Source: CAZQFV01 sp964613665 (GTDB lineage: Bacteria; Chloroflexota; Chloroflexia; DTKN01). From it: a stretch of 64,000 bases of DNA. The notes below the pieces were generated by a model. That model saw nothing but the letters and a program-made list of their open reading frames with translations, was not told the DNA's origin and searched no databases. The position numbers were made by a program, and so were the translations under genes. The stretch lies in contig CAZTIG010000018.1 of NCBI GenBank assembly GCA_964613665.1, positions 1 to 64,000 of the forward strand. The letters run 5' to 3'. Positions 17,340 to 25,624 of the stretch are shown here, one piece after another (within the stretch, counting starts at the first letter, position 1; each line of letters begins with the position of its first letter).

Positions 17340-19109
17340 CTAGCCTGGGAACGGCACCGCCACGACCCCGCGGGCGACCTCCTGGTGCAGCGCAGCGATC
17401 TCCTCCTGCACGCGGCCGAGCACCTCGGCAGACGGCACCACGATGCGCTCCCTACTGTCGCGGCGCTTGAACTCCACCCCGCCGCGCTCCAGCGAGCGCT
17501 CGCTCACCGTCAGGCGCAGCGGCAGGCCGATCAGGTCGGCGTCCATGAACTTGACGCCGGGGCTCTCCTCACGGTCGTCGTAGAGCACCTCGACGCCAGC
17601 GTCCAGCAGGCCCTGATAGAGATCGCCTGCCGCCACGGTCACGGGGCCGGCCGGCCCGTGCAGCCCCACCAGGTGGACATGGTAGGGGGCCACCGTGATC
17701 GGCCAGATCAGCCCGTGCTCGTCGTGGCAGTGCTCGGCCACGCATGCCAGCAGCCGGCCCGTGCCGATCCCGTAGGAGCCCATCACGACGGGCCGCGGCT
17801 GGCCGGCCTGGTCCAGGAAGGTGCAGCCCAGCGCCACGCTGTAGCGCGTCCCGAGCTTGAAGATGTTGCCCACCTCGACGCCGCGGGGGGCGCGCATGGC
17901 GGCGCTGCACTCTGGGCACGCAGCCCCCTCCTCGGCCGCGGCGATGTCGGCCACCAGGTCGGCCTGGTAGTCGCGCCCGTAGTTGACGTGGCGCAGGTGG
18001 TAGCCGGCCTCGTTGGCCCCGGCCACCAGGTTCGGAGAGGCCGCGACCGCGTCGTCCACGACGACGTACGCGCCGCGCACGCCGATCGGCGAGCCGTAGC
18101 CCGGCTCGGCCCCCACGGCGCGGATCTCGTCCTCCCGCGCCGGCCGCAGCGCCCTGGCCCCGACGGCGTTGGCCAGCTTGGTCTCGTTGAGCTCCATGTC
18201 GCCCCGCACCACGGCAAAGACGAAGCGATCGACATCCTGGCCCTCCCCGCCAACGGTAGCCACCGTGAAGACGGCCTTGGCCGTCGCCGCCCTGGGCACC
18301 CCCAGGAAGGCCGCCAGGTCGTCGATGGTGGTTACGCCGGGCGTGGCCACCTTCTCCACCGGCCGGGGTGGTTCCTCCGGCACGGTGGCCTTCCGAAAAC
18401 GGGCCACCTGGCGGTTGGCGGCGTAGCCGCAGGCGTCGCAGAGCAGCAGGGTGTCCTCTCCGGCCGGCGTCAGGTACATGAACTCGTGGGCCATACTGCC
18501 GCCCATCATCCCGACGTCTGAGCGGACGGCCATCACGGGGAGGCCGCAGCGGTGAAAGATGTCGAAGTAGGCCTGGTAGTGGGCGCGGTACTGGGCGTCG
18601 AGGCCCGCCGCGTCGACGTCCAGGCTGTAGCTGTCCAGCATGGTGAACTCGCGCACCCGCATCAGTCCTGCCCGCGGGCGCGGGTCGTCGCGCCACTTGG
18701 TCTGGATGTGGTAGAGGAGGAGCGGGAGCTGGCGGTAGGAACGCACCTCGCGGCGTACCAGGTCGGCGACGACCTCCTCGTGGGTCATGGCCAACACCAT
18801 GTCGCGGCCGGAGCGATCGCGGAAGCGCCCCATCTCCGGGCCGATCTCGTACCAGCGACCCGTCTCCCGCCAGAGGTCGGCGGGATGGACGACGGGCATG
18901 GTAAGCTCCTGCCCGCCGATCGCATCGATTTCCTCCCGCATGATCGCCTCGATCTTGCCGAGCGATCTGCGGGCCAAGGGCATGTAGGTGAAGATGCCGA
19001 CTGCCAACTGGCGGATGAAACCGGCGCGCAACAGGAGCTGGTGGCTGGCGATCACGGCCTCGGCCGGCGCCTCGCGCAGGGTCTGGCTGAAGAGCTTGCT
19101 CATGCGCAT
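17340..19109 (-). CDS. proS: prolyl-tRNA synthetase, bacterial type with editing domain
   Basis: A 589-residue class II synthetase charging tRNA-Pro. The N terminus (SKLFSQTLREAPAEAV) and motif 2 region (WRDDPRPRAGLMRVREFTM) are those of bacterial ProRS. Residues about 225-410 form the inserted YbaK-like domain that removes mischarged Ala (FLGVPRAATAKAVF, GDMELNETKLANAVG, GSPIGVRGAYVVVDD). Motif 3 (GSYGIGTGRLLA) and the anticodon-binding domain (residues about 475-570) follow. GGAGGG lies 8 nt before the ATG. It follows, on the same strand, a second ProRS of a different type. Confidence 0.95.
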   Translation of the reverse strand: MRMSKLFSQTLREAPAEAVIASHQLLLRAGFIRQLAVGIFTYMPLARRSLGKIEAIMREEIDAIGGQELTMPVVHPADLWRETGRWYEIGPEMGRFRDRSGRDMVLAMTHEEVVADLVRREVRSYRQLPLLLYHIQTKWRDDPRPRAGLMRVREFTMLDSYSLDVDAAGLDAQYRAHYQAYFDIFHRCGLPVMAVRSDVGMMGGSMAHEFMYLTPAGEDTLLLCDACGYAANRQVARFRKATVPEEPPRPVEKVATPGVTTIDDLAAFLGVPRAATAKAVFTVATVGGEGQDVDRFVFAVVRGDMELNETKLANAVGARALRPAREDEIRAVGAEPGYGSPIGVRGAYVVVDDAVAASPNLVAGANEAGYHLRHVNYGRDYQADLVADIAAAEEGAACPECSAAMRAPRGVEVGNIFKLGTRYSVALGCTFLDQAGQPRPVVMGSYGIGTGRLLACVAEHCHDEHGLIWPITVAPYHVHLVGLHGPAGPVTVAAGDLYQGLLDAGVEVLYDDREESPGVKFMDADLIGLPLRLTVSERSLERGGVEFKRRDSRERIVVPSAEVLGRVQEEIAALHQEVARGVVAVPFPG

Positions 19110-19158
19110 ATGTCATCCCTCCGCCGCACAGTGGCCGCCGACAGCCGATCCCCGACCG

Positions 19159-20586
19159 CTAGTAGGCCCGCGCGAAGACGGCCTGCTCGCTGGCCTCCTC
19201 CCCGCACACCACGCAGCGGCCCCGTCCCGCCGGCTGCCCCAGCGGGACGTTGCGCGTGGTGGCCTTGGTCTCCTCCTTGACCTTGTCCTCGCAGGCAGCC
19301 GACCCGCACCACCAGGCCCAGGCAAAGCCGCGCTCGACCGCCTGAACCAGCTCCTCGTAGCTCTGCGGGTAGGCCGTGTGCTCCTCGCGGAAGCGGAGCG
19401 CCCGCGCGAAGAGATCGCGCTGCACCTGCTCCAGCACGGCCGGAACGCGCTCTGCCAGGCCGGCCAGCGGCACGGCCTCCTTGCGCTCGCCCGGCCGGTC
19501 GCGCCGCGCCAGCAGCGCTTGCTGCGCGGCCACGTCGCGCGGCCCAATCTCGATCCGCAGCGGCACCCCGCGCATCTCCCAGTCGTTGAACTTGAAACCC
19601 GGGGTCAGGCCGTCGCGGTCGTCCAAGCGCAGGCGCAGGCCGGCCAGCCCCTCCTGCACCTGTTGGGCCATTGCCAGGACCGCGCTGCGCTCCTCGGCGC
19701 TCTTCCAGATCGGCACGACAACTACCTGGACGGGGGCCAACCGCGGCGGCAGGATCAGCCCCTGGTCGTCGCCGTGCACCATCACCACCGCCCCCACCAT
19801 GCGCGTGCTCACGCCCCAGCTCGTCTGCCAGACGTACTCCATCTCGTTGCGCTCGCTGAGGAACTGGGTGCCAAAGGCCCGGGCAAAGTTCTGGCCCAGG
19901 AAGTGGGAGGTGCCGGCCTGCAGCGCCCAGCCGTTGCCCATCATGGCCTCGATCGAGTAGCTCTCCACCGCCCCGGCGAACTTTTCCGAGGCGCTCTTGC
20001 GCCCGCAGATCACCGGGGTGGCCGCGTCGGCCTCGGCAAAGTCGCGGTAGACCTCCAGCATGCGCAGGGCCTCCTCGCGGGCCTCCTGCTCCGTGGCGTG
20101 GGCCGTGTGCCCCTCTTGCCAGAGGAACTCGGTCGTGCGCAGGAAGAGGCGTGTGCGCATCTCCCAGCGGACGACGTTGCCCCACTGGTTGATCAGCAGG
20201 GGCAGGTCGCGGTAGGAGCGGATCCACTTGGCGTACATCGCGTTGATGATCGTCTCCGAAGTCGGTCGGACGGCCAGGGGCTCGTCGAGCTGCTCTCCGC
20301 CGCCGTGGGTGACCACCGCGAGCTGCGGGGCAAAGCCCTCGACGTGCTCGCTCTCCTTCTGGATAAAGCCCATCGGGATAAAGAGGGGGAAGTAGGCGTT
20401 CTGGTGCCCGGTGGCCTTGAAGCGCCGGTCCAGCCCTCCCTGGATATTCTCCCAGAGGGCGTAGCCGTAGGGCCGGATCACCATGCAGCCGCGCACCGGG
20501 GCGTAGTCGGCCAGCTCGGCCATCTGGACCACGTCGGTGTACCAGCGGGAGTAGTCCTCGCTCCGTGGAGTCACTTTCTGGGCCAT
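19159..20586 (-). CDS. proS: prolyl-tRNA synthetase, archaeal/eukaryotic (Thermus) type
   Basis: A 475-residue ProRS lacking the editing insertion. Signatures: SEDYSRWYTDVVQMAELADYAPVRG at the N terminus, RPTSETIINAMYAKWIRSYRDLPL, RTTEFLWQEGHTAHAT (motif 2), and motif 3 around TSWGVSTRMVG. The C-terminal extension has CGSAACEDKVKEETKATTRN and CVVCGE, the zinc-binding-like tail of archaeal-type enzymes, ending in the characteristic AY. AGGAGG is 8 nt upstream. It sits 49 bp before the bacterial-type gene in the same transcript. Confidence 0.95.
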   Translation of the reverse strand: MAQKVTPRSEDYSRWYTDVVQMAELADYAPVRGCMVIRPYGYALWENIQGGLDRRFKATGHQNAYFPLFIPMGFIQKESEHVEGFAPQLAVVTHGGGEQLDEPLAVRPTSETIINAMYAKWIRSYRDLPLLINQWGNVVRWEMRTRLFLRTTEFLWQEGHTAHATEQEAREEALRMLEVYRDFAEADAATPVICGRKSASEKFAGAVESYSIEAMMGNGWALQAGTSHFLGQNFARAFGTQFLSERNEMEYVWQTSWGVSTRMVGAVVMVHGDDQGLILPPRLAPVQVVVVPIWKSAEERSAVLAMAQQVQEGLAGLRLRLDDRDGLTPGFKFNDWEMRGVPLRIEIGPRDVAAQQALLARRDRPGERKEAVPLAGLAERVPAVLEQVQRDLFARALRFREEHTAYPQSYEELVQAVERGFAWAWWCGSAACEDKVKEETKATTRNVPLGQPAGRGRCVVCGEEASEQAVFARAY

Positions 20587-20626
20587 CGTCGCAACCTCCT
20601 GCAGTCAGATCAGCCCCAAGACCGGG

Positions 20627-21154
20627 CTAGAACGCCCGCTTCACCCCGGTCGTCAGCCAATCGGGGATGGTGTGGGCAGCTCCGCCCAGCACAAAACCGA
20701 CCAGCACGTCGACGAAGAAACGCGGGTGGTCGCGCACCAGGCCGGCCCACAGGGCGTGCCATTGGAAGAGCCAACCGAAGGCGTCGAAGCCGGCCAGCCA
20801 GCCGCCTAGCGCCACGGCCGTCACGCCCAGCATCACCACCAGGTCCACGACCAGCACAAAGTAGACCAGGCGCAGCAGCGGCCCCAGGACCAGGCCGTGC
20901 GAGAGCCAGCTGCGGTGCAGCACCATCCGCGCGTAGGGCCACCACATCCAGCGCAGCGGTCCCCAGCGGCGGTACTCGACAGCCTGGATGTCCAGGTCGC
21001 AGGAAAAGGCCAGACCGGAGAGCAGGTACGACCCGGTCAGCACGGCCCAGGAGATCCAGCGGTTCTCCGACGGCACCGCCAGGAACGCCGGTGCCAGCAG
21101 CCCGGCGCTGATCACTGTGATGCGATCGTGCACCGCCGTGTCCGGCACCGCCAC
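20627..21154 (-). CDS. DUF2227-like membrane protein
   Basis: About 175 residues; resembles the putative metal-binding DUF2227 family, whose members begin near a conserved HDRIT motif (here VHDRITVISAGLL) and contain SHG and other His/Asp positions among several hydrophobic helices (about 20-55, 85-125, 140-165). GTG codons at 21154 and 21148 are both possible; AGGTG lies close upstream. The open frame extends to 21316 but overlaps tdk and lacks conservation. It lies between tdk and proS in the ribosomal operon; function unknown. Confidence 0.65.
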   Translation of the reverse strand: MAVPDTAVHDRITVISAGLLAPAFLAVPSENRWISWAVLTGSYLLSGLAFSCDLDIQAVEYRRWGPLRWMWWPYARMVLHRSWLSHGLVLGPLLRLVYFVLVVDLVVMLGVTAVALGGWLAGFDAFGWLFQWHALWAGLVRDHPRFFVDVLVGFVLGGAAHTIPDWLTTGVKRAF

Positions 21155-21219
21155 ACCTCGCCGCAGGTTCCAGGCACCGGGGCGGCGCTCCCCCGGCACC
21201 TCGGCCGCCGCACCACTGG

Positions 21220-21807
21220 CTACCTGCCCGGCCGGCCCGGCACCTCGTGGCAGTGCCGGCAGCGCGCCTCGTAGCTCTCTGCCGCACCCACCAGGATGAC
21301 CGGGTCGTCGTAGCAAGCCGGCTTCCCGTCGATCAGGCGCTGCGTCCGGCTGGCCGGCGCGCCGCAGCGGACGCAGATGGCCTGCAGCTTCGAGACCTGC
21401 TCGGCGCGGGCCATCAGCTCCGGCATGGGGCCGAAGGGCTCGCCGCGAAAGTTCAGGTCCAGGCCGGCCACGATGACCCGCAGGCCGCGGTGGGCCAGCT
21501 CCTCACAGAGCGCCACCACGTCCGGGCCGAAGAACTGGGCCTCGTCGATGGCCACGACCTCGGTGTCCGGCTCGAGGCGCTCGGCGATCTGCTGGGCATT
21601 GTCGACGGGCACGGCCACCACGCGCATGCCGTTGTGCGAGGCCACGTGCTCGGCGGTGTAGCGGGCGTCCAGGCTGGGCTTGAACACCTGCACGCGCTGG
21701 CGGGCGATCTGCGCCCGGCGCACCCGCCGGATCAGCTCCTCGGACTTGCCACTGAACATGCTGCCGCAGATCACCTCGATCTGTCCGCGCTGCATTTCCC
21801 AGGCCAT
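21220..21807 (-). CDS. tdk: thymidine kinase (TK1 type)
   Basis: A 195-residue type II thymidine kinase of nucleotide salvage. P-loop GSMFSGKSEELIRR (residues about 13-26), VAIDEAQFFGPDVVALCEEL with the catalytic Glu, GLDLNFRGEPFGPMPELM and the lasso/zinc parts CVRCGAPASRTQR and CRHC. AGGAGCAGGAGCC precedes the ATG. Third gene group of the rplU operon, 153 bp after rpmE, with a hairpin between that may reduce its expression. Confidence 0.95.
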   Translation of the reverse strand: MAWEMQRGQIEVICGSMFSGKSEELIRRVRRAQIARQRVQVFKPSLDARYTAEHVASHNGMRVVAVPVDNAQQIAERLEPDTEVVAIDEAQFFGPDVVALCEELAHRGLRVIVAGLDLNFRGEPFGPMPELMARAEQVSKLQAICVRCGAPASRTQRLIDGKPACYDDPVILVGAAESYEARCRHCHEVPGRPGR

Positions 21808-21891
21808 GGCTCCTGCTCCTCTCTGGGGAATCGGATCCTGGTCCTGCTTCGGCGATCCCACCGGGGCGTGCGGCCTGCCCCGGCAAAGGAA

Positions 21892-21923
21892 GAGGAGGCC
21901 AAAGGTCCTGCCTTTGCCTCCTC
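21892..21923 (-). terminator. hairpin between rpmE and tdk (partial terminator)
   Basis: In gene direction GAGGAGGCAAAGG (21923-21911), loop CAGGA, CCTTTGGCCTCCTC (21905-21892), 13 bp with one bulge, followed by TTCCTTT. It lies 38 bp after rpmE; tdk follows 85 bp later, so it could act as an attenuator. Confidence 0.6.
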
Positions 21924-21960
21924 CAACAATCCGCTGACCATGCTGAACTGCAGGAGGCAG

Positions 21961-22296
21961 CTAGCCGGCCTCCTCCGTAGGTGCGACGGTGTCCACCCCT
22001 TCCGCCTCGCCCTCTTCCGGCAGCTCGATCAGCAGGCGCGCCCGCCGGCGCTCCGACTTGGCCTGGCGGCGCTCCTCGGTCTGCTGCTGCAGCCGTTGGC
22101 TGACCTCCACGCGCTGCATGAAGCGCTCCACCTGGCCGGCCGTGTCCACGATGCGCTGCTCGCCGGTGAAAAAGGGGTGGCACTTGGAGCAGACGTCGGT
22201 CTTGATGACCGGCCTCGTGGAACGGGTCTTCCAGGTGTTGCCACAGGCGCAGGTCACGGTGGCTTCGACATATTCTGGATGAATGCCCGCTTTCAA
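21961..22296 (-). CDS. rpmE: ribosomal protein L31, extended
   Basis: bL31 of the large subunit, zinc-containing type: KAGIHPEY at the N terminus, CACGNTWKTRST and VCSKCHPFFTG give the CxC...CxxC site. The start is TTG at 22296 with GAGGAGG upstream; no ATG or GTG fits. At 111 residues it is about 35-40 longer than usual; the extra C-terminal part (from QRLQQQTEERRQAKSERRRARL) is a basic coiled-coil-like stretch ending in an acidic tail. It lies 16 bp after rpmA. Confidence 0.92.
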   Translation of the reverse strand: MKAGIHPEYVEATVTCACGNTWKTRSTRPVIKTDVCSKCHPFFTGEQRIVDTAGQVERFMQRVEVSQRLQQQTEERRQAKSERRRARLLIELPEEGEAEGVDTVAPTEEAG

Positions 22297-22312
22297 GGGA
22301 TCCCCTCCTCGA

Positions 22313-22570
22313 CTAGGCTTCCGGGCAGACGCTGACGCGCTTCTGCACGCGCGAGTGCGGCTCGAAGCGCACATACCCGTCGACCAGGGCGAAGATGGTG
22401 TAGTCGCGCCCCAGGCCGACGTTCTGGCCCGGCTTGAACTTGGTGCCGCGCTGGCGGACGATGATGGTGCCGGCGCTGACGAACTGGCCCCCGAAGCGCT
22501 TGACGCCAAGCCGCTTCGACTGGCTGTCGCGACCGTTCCTGGTGCTGCCCACACCCTTCTTGTGAGCCAT
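22313..22570 (-). CDS. rpmA: ribosomal protein L27
   Basis: An 85-residue bL27: MAHKKGVGSTRNGRDSQSKR, VKRFGGQFV, IIVRQRGTKFKPG and GLGRDYTIFALVDG are all diagnostic. The N terminus starts directly at AHKKG with no cleavable Firmicutes-type leader. Between rplU and rpmE with 15-16 bp gaps. Confidence 0.97.
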   Translation of the reverse strand: MAHKKGVGSTRNGRDSQSKRLGVKRFGGQFVSAGTIIVRQRGTKFKPGQNVGLGRDYTIFALVDGYVRFEPHSRVQKRVSVCPEA

Positions 22571-22585
22571 GGCAAACTCCTCCGG

Positions 22586-22897
22586 CTACGCCTCGATGGC
22601 CTCGACGAGCAGGCGCGTCTGTTCCTGGCGATGCCCGGTGTGGCGGCGGTAGCGCTTCTTCGACTTGTACTTGAACACGTCGATCTTGGGCCCGCGCCCG
22701 TGGGCCAACACCGTCGCCCGGACCCTGGCCCCCTCGACCAGCGGGGCGCCGAGGCGCAACCCGCCCTCACCCGAGACCAGCAGGACCTCGCTCAGCTCGA
22801 TCTGCTGGCCGACCTCGCAGGGCAGGAGATCGACCTCCAGCGTCTGGTTCGGCTCGACCCGGTACTGCTTGCCCCCTGTTCGGACAATCGCATACAC
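22586..22897 (-). CDS. rplU: ribosomal protein L21
   Basis: A 103-residue bL21: MYAIVRTGGKQYRVEPNQTL, VLAHGRGPKIDVFKYKSKKR and YRRHTGHRQ are diagnostic. First gene of a seven-gene minus-strand run ending with two proS genes. AAGGAG precedes the ATG by about 11 nt. Confidence 0.97.
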   Translation of the reverse strand: MYAIVRTGGKQYRVEPNQTLEVDLLPCEVGQQIELSEVLLVSGEGGLRLGAPLVEGARVRATVLAHGRGPKIDVFKYKSKKRYRRHTGHRQEQTRLLVEAIEA

Positions 22898-22941
22898 GAT
22901 AGAACTCCTTGCAAAATGCCATCCCGTTTTCGCAAGCGGAT

Positions 22942-22970
22942 ATGATAGCAGAAAAGGGGCGGTTTGTCAA
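22942..22970 (-). promoter_or_regulatory. promoter of the rplU-rpmA-rpmE operon
   Basis: Minus-strand TTGACA (22970-22965), 17 bp, TATCAT (22947-22942) with TGC extension. The 5' leader is only about 38 nt. Confidence 0.85.
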
Positions 22971-22990
22971 ATGCGAGTCGACGGCACGGG

Positions 22991-23019
22991 TTGCGCCCGG
23001 CACCCTCCTGTGCTATGAT
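22991..23019 (+). promoter_or_regulatory. promoter of the YhhQ gene
   Basis: TTGCGC (22991-22996), 17 bp, TATGAT (23014-23019) with TGC extension; back to back with the rplU promoter. The 95-nt leader shows no riboswitch I can recognise. Confidence 0.75.
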
Positions 23020-23121
23020 GTTCACGAGCCGGTCACCGAAGCACCGCGGCACAACCATCACGGGCCGCGGACGTTGTTCCACCTGGCTGCGGCGCAGGAT
23101 CGAGATTGCCTGGGAGATCCG

Positions 23122-23877
23122 ATGGAACAGAGCCGGGCGTTTCGCTACTATGACCTGGTCATGGCCCTCTTTGTGGCCGTGCTGCTCATCAGCAACGTGG
23201 CATCCTCGGCCAAGATGGTCGACTGGGGCGTGTCCCTCTTCGGGCTGCGGCTGGCCTTTGACGCCGGCACGATCGTCTTTCCGATCAGCTACGTCTTTGG
23301 CGACATCCTCACCGAGGTCTACGGCTATCGCCGCTCCCGCCGCATCATCTGGATCGGCTTTGCCTGCAACGCGCTGCTGGCCGTGACGCTCATCGTCGTC
23401 GGCCTGCTGCCGGCAGAGGCCGAGTGGCGCAGCGGCCTGGAGGTGGTCAACCAGCTCACCGGGGAGCGCGGCGGGGCCGACCTGGCCTACCGCTACCTCA
23501 TCACCGACATCGGCAGCGGGGCCTGGCGCATCGTCATCGCCTCGCTGGTGGCCTACTTTGCCGGCGAGTTCTCCAACTCCTACGTCCTGGCCAAGATGAA
23601 GATCTGGAGCAGCGGCCGCTGGCTGTGGATGCGGACGATCGGCTCCACCATCGTCGGCGAGGGCGTCGACACGGTCCTCTTTGTGCTCATCGCCTTCGCC
23701 GGGGTGTGGTCTTGGGAGCTGCTGGCTGCGGTGGCCCTGACGAACTACCTCTTCAAGGTCGGGGTCGAGGCGGTTATGACCCCGGTCACCTACCGCGTGG
23801 TGCGCTTTCTCAAGCGGGCCGAGCAAGAGGACTATTACGACTACGGTACCGATTTCAACCCCTTCCGCACGGGATAG
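23122..23877 (+). CDS. YhhQ-family queuosine precursor transporter
   Basis: A 251-residue membrane protein of the VUT/YhhQ family (PF02592), which imports queuine precursors such as preQ0/preQ1. Conserved features are LLISNVASSAKMV, FPISYVFGDILTEVYGYRRSR, and GEFSNSYVLAKMKIWSSGR with the REGEGVDT-like GSTIVGEGVDT motif. About six hydrophobic helices. ATG at 23122 follows GGAG; the longer frame upstream covers the promoter and is rejected. No other queuosine gene lies near. Confidence 0.9.
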   Translation: MEQSRAFRYYDLVMALFVAVLLISNVASSAKMVDWGVSLFGLRLAFDAGTIVFPISYVFGDILTEVYGYRRSRRIIWIGFACNALLAVTLIVVGLLPAEAEWRSGLEVVNQLTGERGGADLAYRYLITDIGSGAWRIVIASLVAYFAGEFSNSYVLAKMKIWSSGRWLWMRTIGSTIVGEGVDTVLFVLIAFAGVWSWELLAAVALTNYLFKVGVEAVMTPVTYRVVRFLKRAEQEDYYDYGTDFNPFRTG

Positions 23878-23940
23878 CGCAAGGCCGGGACTGCCTCCTC
23901 ACCCCGGCCCGGGGCCCCGGCCGCAGCAAGCCGCAGCGGA

Positions 23941-24318
23941 CTACTGCGTGCTCATGCGCATCAGCTCCTCCTGCGACTGCAGGGCCTCCTGGATGTCCTG
24001 TGGCGTCACATAGCCCAGGGCGATCCAGATCTCGCCGATGCGGCGGGTGAAGCCCTCGGCCTGCTGCACGGTCAGGCCGGACTCGAGCTGCGTGCGGGAT
24101 ATCTTGCGTTTCTCCAGCAGGATCTTGCCCAACATCATGTGGAGCTTCTGGCCCGCCGCCTCCCAGAAATCCTGGCCTGTGCTGAGACAGGCATGGGCCT
24201 TGCGCTTGATGGGCCGCGTAGCCCACCGTTTGCGCAGCCTGGGATGGGTGCAGTGCCCCCACCCCTGCTGCTGGCTGGGCTCAAAGTAGCTACAGTTGGC
24301 ACAGCGGCGATCGGACAA
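23941..24318 (-). CDS. Cys-cluster plus MshEN-like two-part protein
   Basis: 125 residues from a TTG start with AAGGAGG 4 nt upstream. The N-terminal half has four Cys (CANC at 6-9, GHCTHP near 22, ACLST near 44), a likely metal or Fe-S site. The C-terminal half, LGKILLEKRKISRTQLESGL and RRIGEIWIALGYVTPQDIQEAL, has the two-fold repeat of MshEN/GSPII_E N-terminal domains, which in other proteins bind cyclic di-GMP. I do not recognise a named family for the whole protein. It is convergent with the YhhQ gene. Confidence 0.6.
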   Translation of the reverse strand: MSDRRCANCSYFEPSQQQGWGHCTHPRLRKRWATRPIKRKAHACLSTGQDFWEAAGQKLHMMLGKILLEKRKISRTQLESGLTVQQAEGFTRRIGEIWIALGYVTPQDIQEALQSQEELMRMSTQ

Positions 24319-24552
24319 CTCTCCTCCTTTCCAGAGAGCCCCACACCCCGCGCTGCAGAGCTAGCGGCCTGCGCACCTCCTGACGCACCGTTTCCGTTCC
24401 GGCTCCGGCACGCGCGCCGATTGGCGAAAACCCGCCGGCCCGTTCACCCCGTCCAGCGGCCAGACCATCCGTGCATCCGTTCCGCTTGTCCACACCGTGC
24501 TGGCCGGCTTTTCTTGCCAAAGCTCGGGCGCGAGAGAAATCCGTGTGACGGC

Positions 24553-25188
24553 CTACATCGTCACCCGGCGGTACCCCTCGCGCAGCATCGTGCGCACCGC
24601 CCCGACGACCGTCTGCAGGTCCTCCGGGCGGTGGACATAGTCCAGGTTGTCGGTGTTGATCGTGAGCAGCGGTGCGCGGTCGTACTCGGCAAAGAAGGCT
24701 TCGTAGGACTGGCGCAGCTCCTCGATATAGTCGCGCTCGACCGTGCGCTCAAAGGCGCGATCGCGCATGGCGATCCGGCCCATCAGCACGTCCAGCTGCG
24801 CTCGCAGGTAGACGACCAGGTCGGGCTGGCGGGTCCGGTCAGCCAGGATCTCGTAGAGGCGTTCGTACATGTCCCACTCAATGCCCTCCAGGTTGATGCG
24901 GGCAAAGATGCGGTCCTTCTCCAGCAGATAGTCGCTCACGAGCATGCCCCGCCTGATCGCCTGGGGGACGGCCACGTGCTGCTGGCGAAAGCGGCTGAGC
25001 AGGAAAAAGATCTGCGTCTGGAAGGCGTAGCGGGCCCTGTCCTCGTAGAAGCGCGGCAGGAAGGGGTTCTCCTCGACGATCTCCAGGAGCAGCTCGTTTT
25101 GGAAGTGGGGCTGGAAGAGGCGCGCCAGGGTGGTCTTGCCGACCCCAATGACCCCTTCGATGACGATGAACGCGTGGTCTTCAGGCAT
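24553..25188 (-). CDS. deoxynucleoside kinase
   Basis: A 211-residue dNK/dGK-family enzyme phosphorylating deoxynucleosides in salvage. P-loop IEGVIGVGKTTLA (residues about 10-22), the catalytic Glu region EIVEENPFLPRFY, the substrate motif SDYLLEKDRIFA and the lid RDRAFER are visible. The ATG overlaps the upstream nucleotidyltransferase gene by 8 bp. The 230-bp gap downstream to 24318 shows nothing recognised. Confidence 0.92.
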   Translation of the reverse strand: MPEDHAFIVIEGVIGVGKTTLARLFQPHFQNELLLEIVEENPFLPRFYEDRARYAFQTQIFFLLSRFRQQHVAVPQAIRRGMLVSDYLLEKDRIFARINLEGIEWDMYERLYEILADRTRQPDLVVYLRAQLDVLMGRIAMRDRAFERTVERDYIEELRQSYEAFFAEYDRAPLLTINTDNLDYVHRPEDLQTVVGAVRTMLREGYRRVTM

Positions 25189-25624
25189 GGTCGCTCACCT
25201 CTGCTGTGGGACCGATGGGCGCCGCCGTGCCTTCTGACAGCGCGCGCAGGCGCGCCAGAGCCGCCGGCCGGCCGGCCAGGGGCACGTACTCCCCCAGGAT
25301 CGCACGGATCAGTCCCGGCTTCCGGGCAACTCTCTGCACCTCCTCCCATGTGTAGGGAAAGACCTCCACCGGCATAGGAACGTCCAGCAGATACTCCGGG
25401 ATGCGATCGCACCAGCGCTCCAGCCGATGCTCGCGCAGGACCAGGAGCAGGTCGGCATCGCTTCCCGGCAGCGCCCGGCCCTGCGCCAGAGAGCCGAACA
25501 GGACCACTACCTCTACCCGGGGGTCGTCAGCGACCAGCCTCCGAGCCACCCGGCGCAGCTCTCGGATTGCCCGGGCCTTATCCAGAGAGAAGCGCTGCAC
25601 AGAGCCGTATGATCGCTTCTGCAC
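25181..25624 (-). CDS. MNT-type nucleotidyltransferase
   Basis: A 147-residue minimal nucleotidyltransferase: VVVLFGSLAQGRALPGSDADLLLVL holds the GSx(n)SDxDL catalytic signature. Such proteins pair with HEPN proteins as toxin-antitoxin systems in which the MNT protein modifies and neutralises the HEPN RNase. GTG at 25624 is favoured by AGGAAG about 9 nt upstream; GTG at 25600 is possible. It overlaps the HEPN gene by about 47 bp upstream and the kinase gene by 8 bp downstream. Confidence 0.85.
   Translation of the reverse strand: MQKRSYGSVQRFSLDKARAIRELRRVARRLVADDPRVEVVVLFGSLAQGRALPGSDADLLLVLREHRLERWCDRIPEYLLDVPMPVEVFPYTWEEVQRVARKPGLIRAILGEYVPLAGRPAALARLRALSEGTAAPIGPTAEVSDHA

Noticed and set aside
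23020..23121. preQ1 riboswitch before the YhhQ gene
   Set aside because: The leader has no preQ1-I or preQ1-II like core; the region is GC-rich without the A-rich tail.
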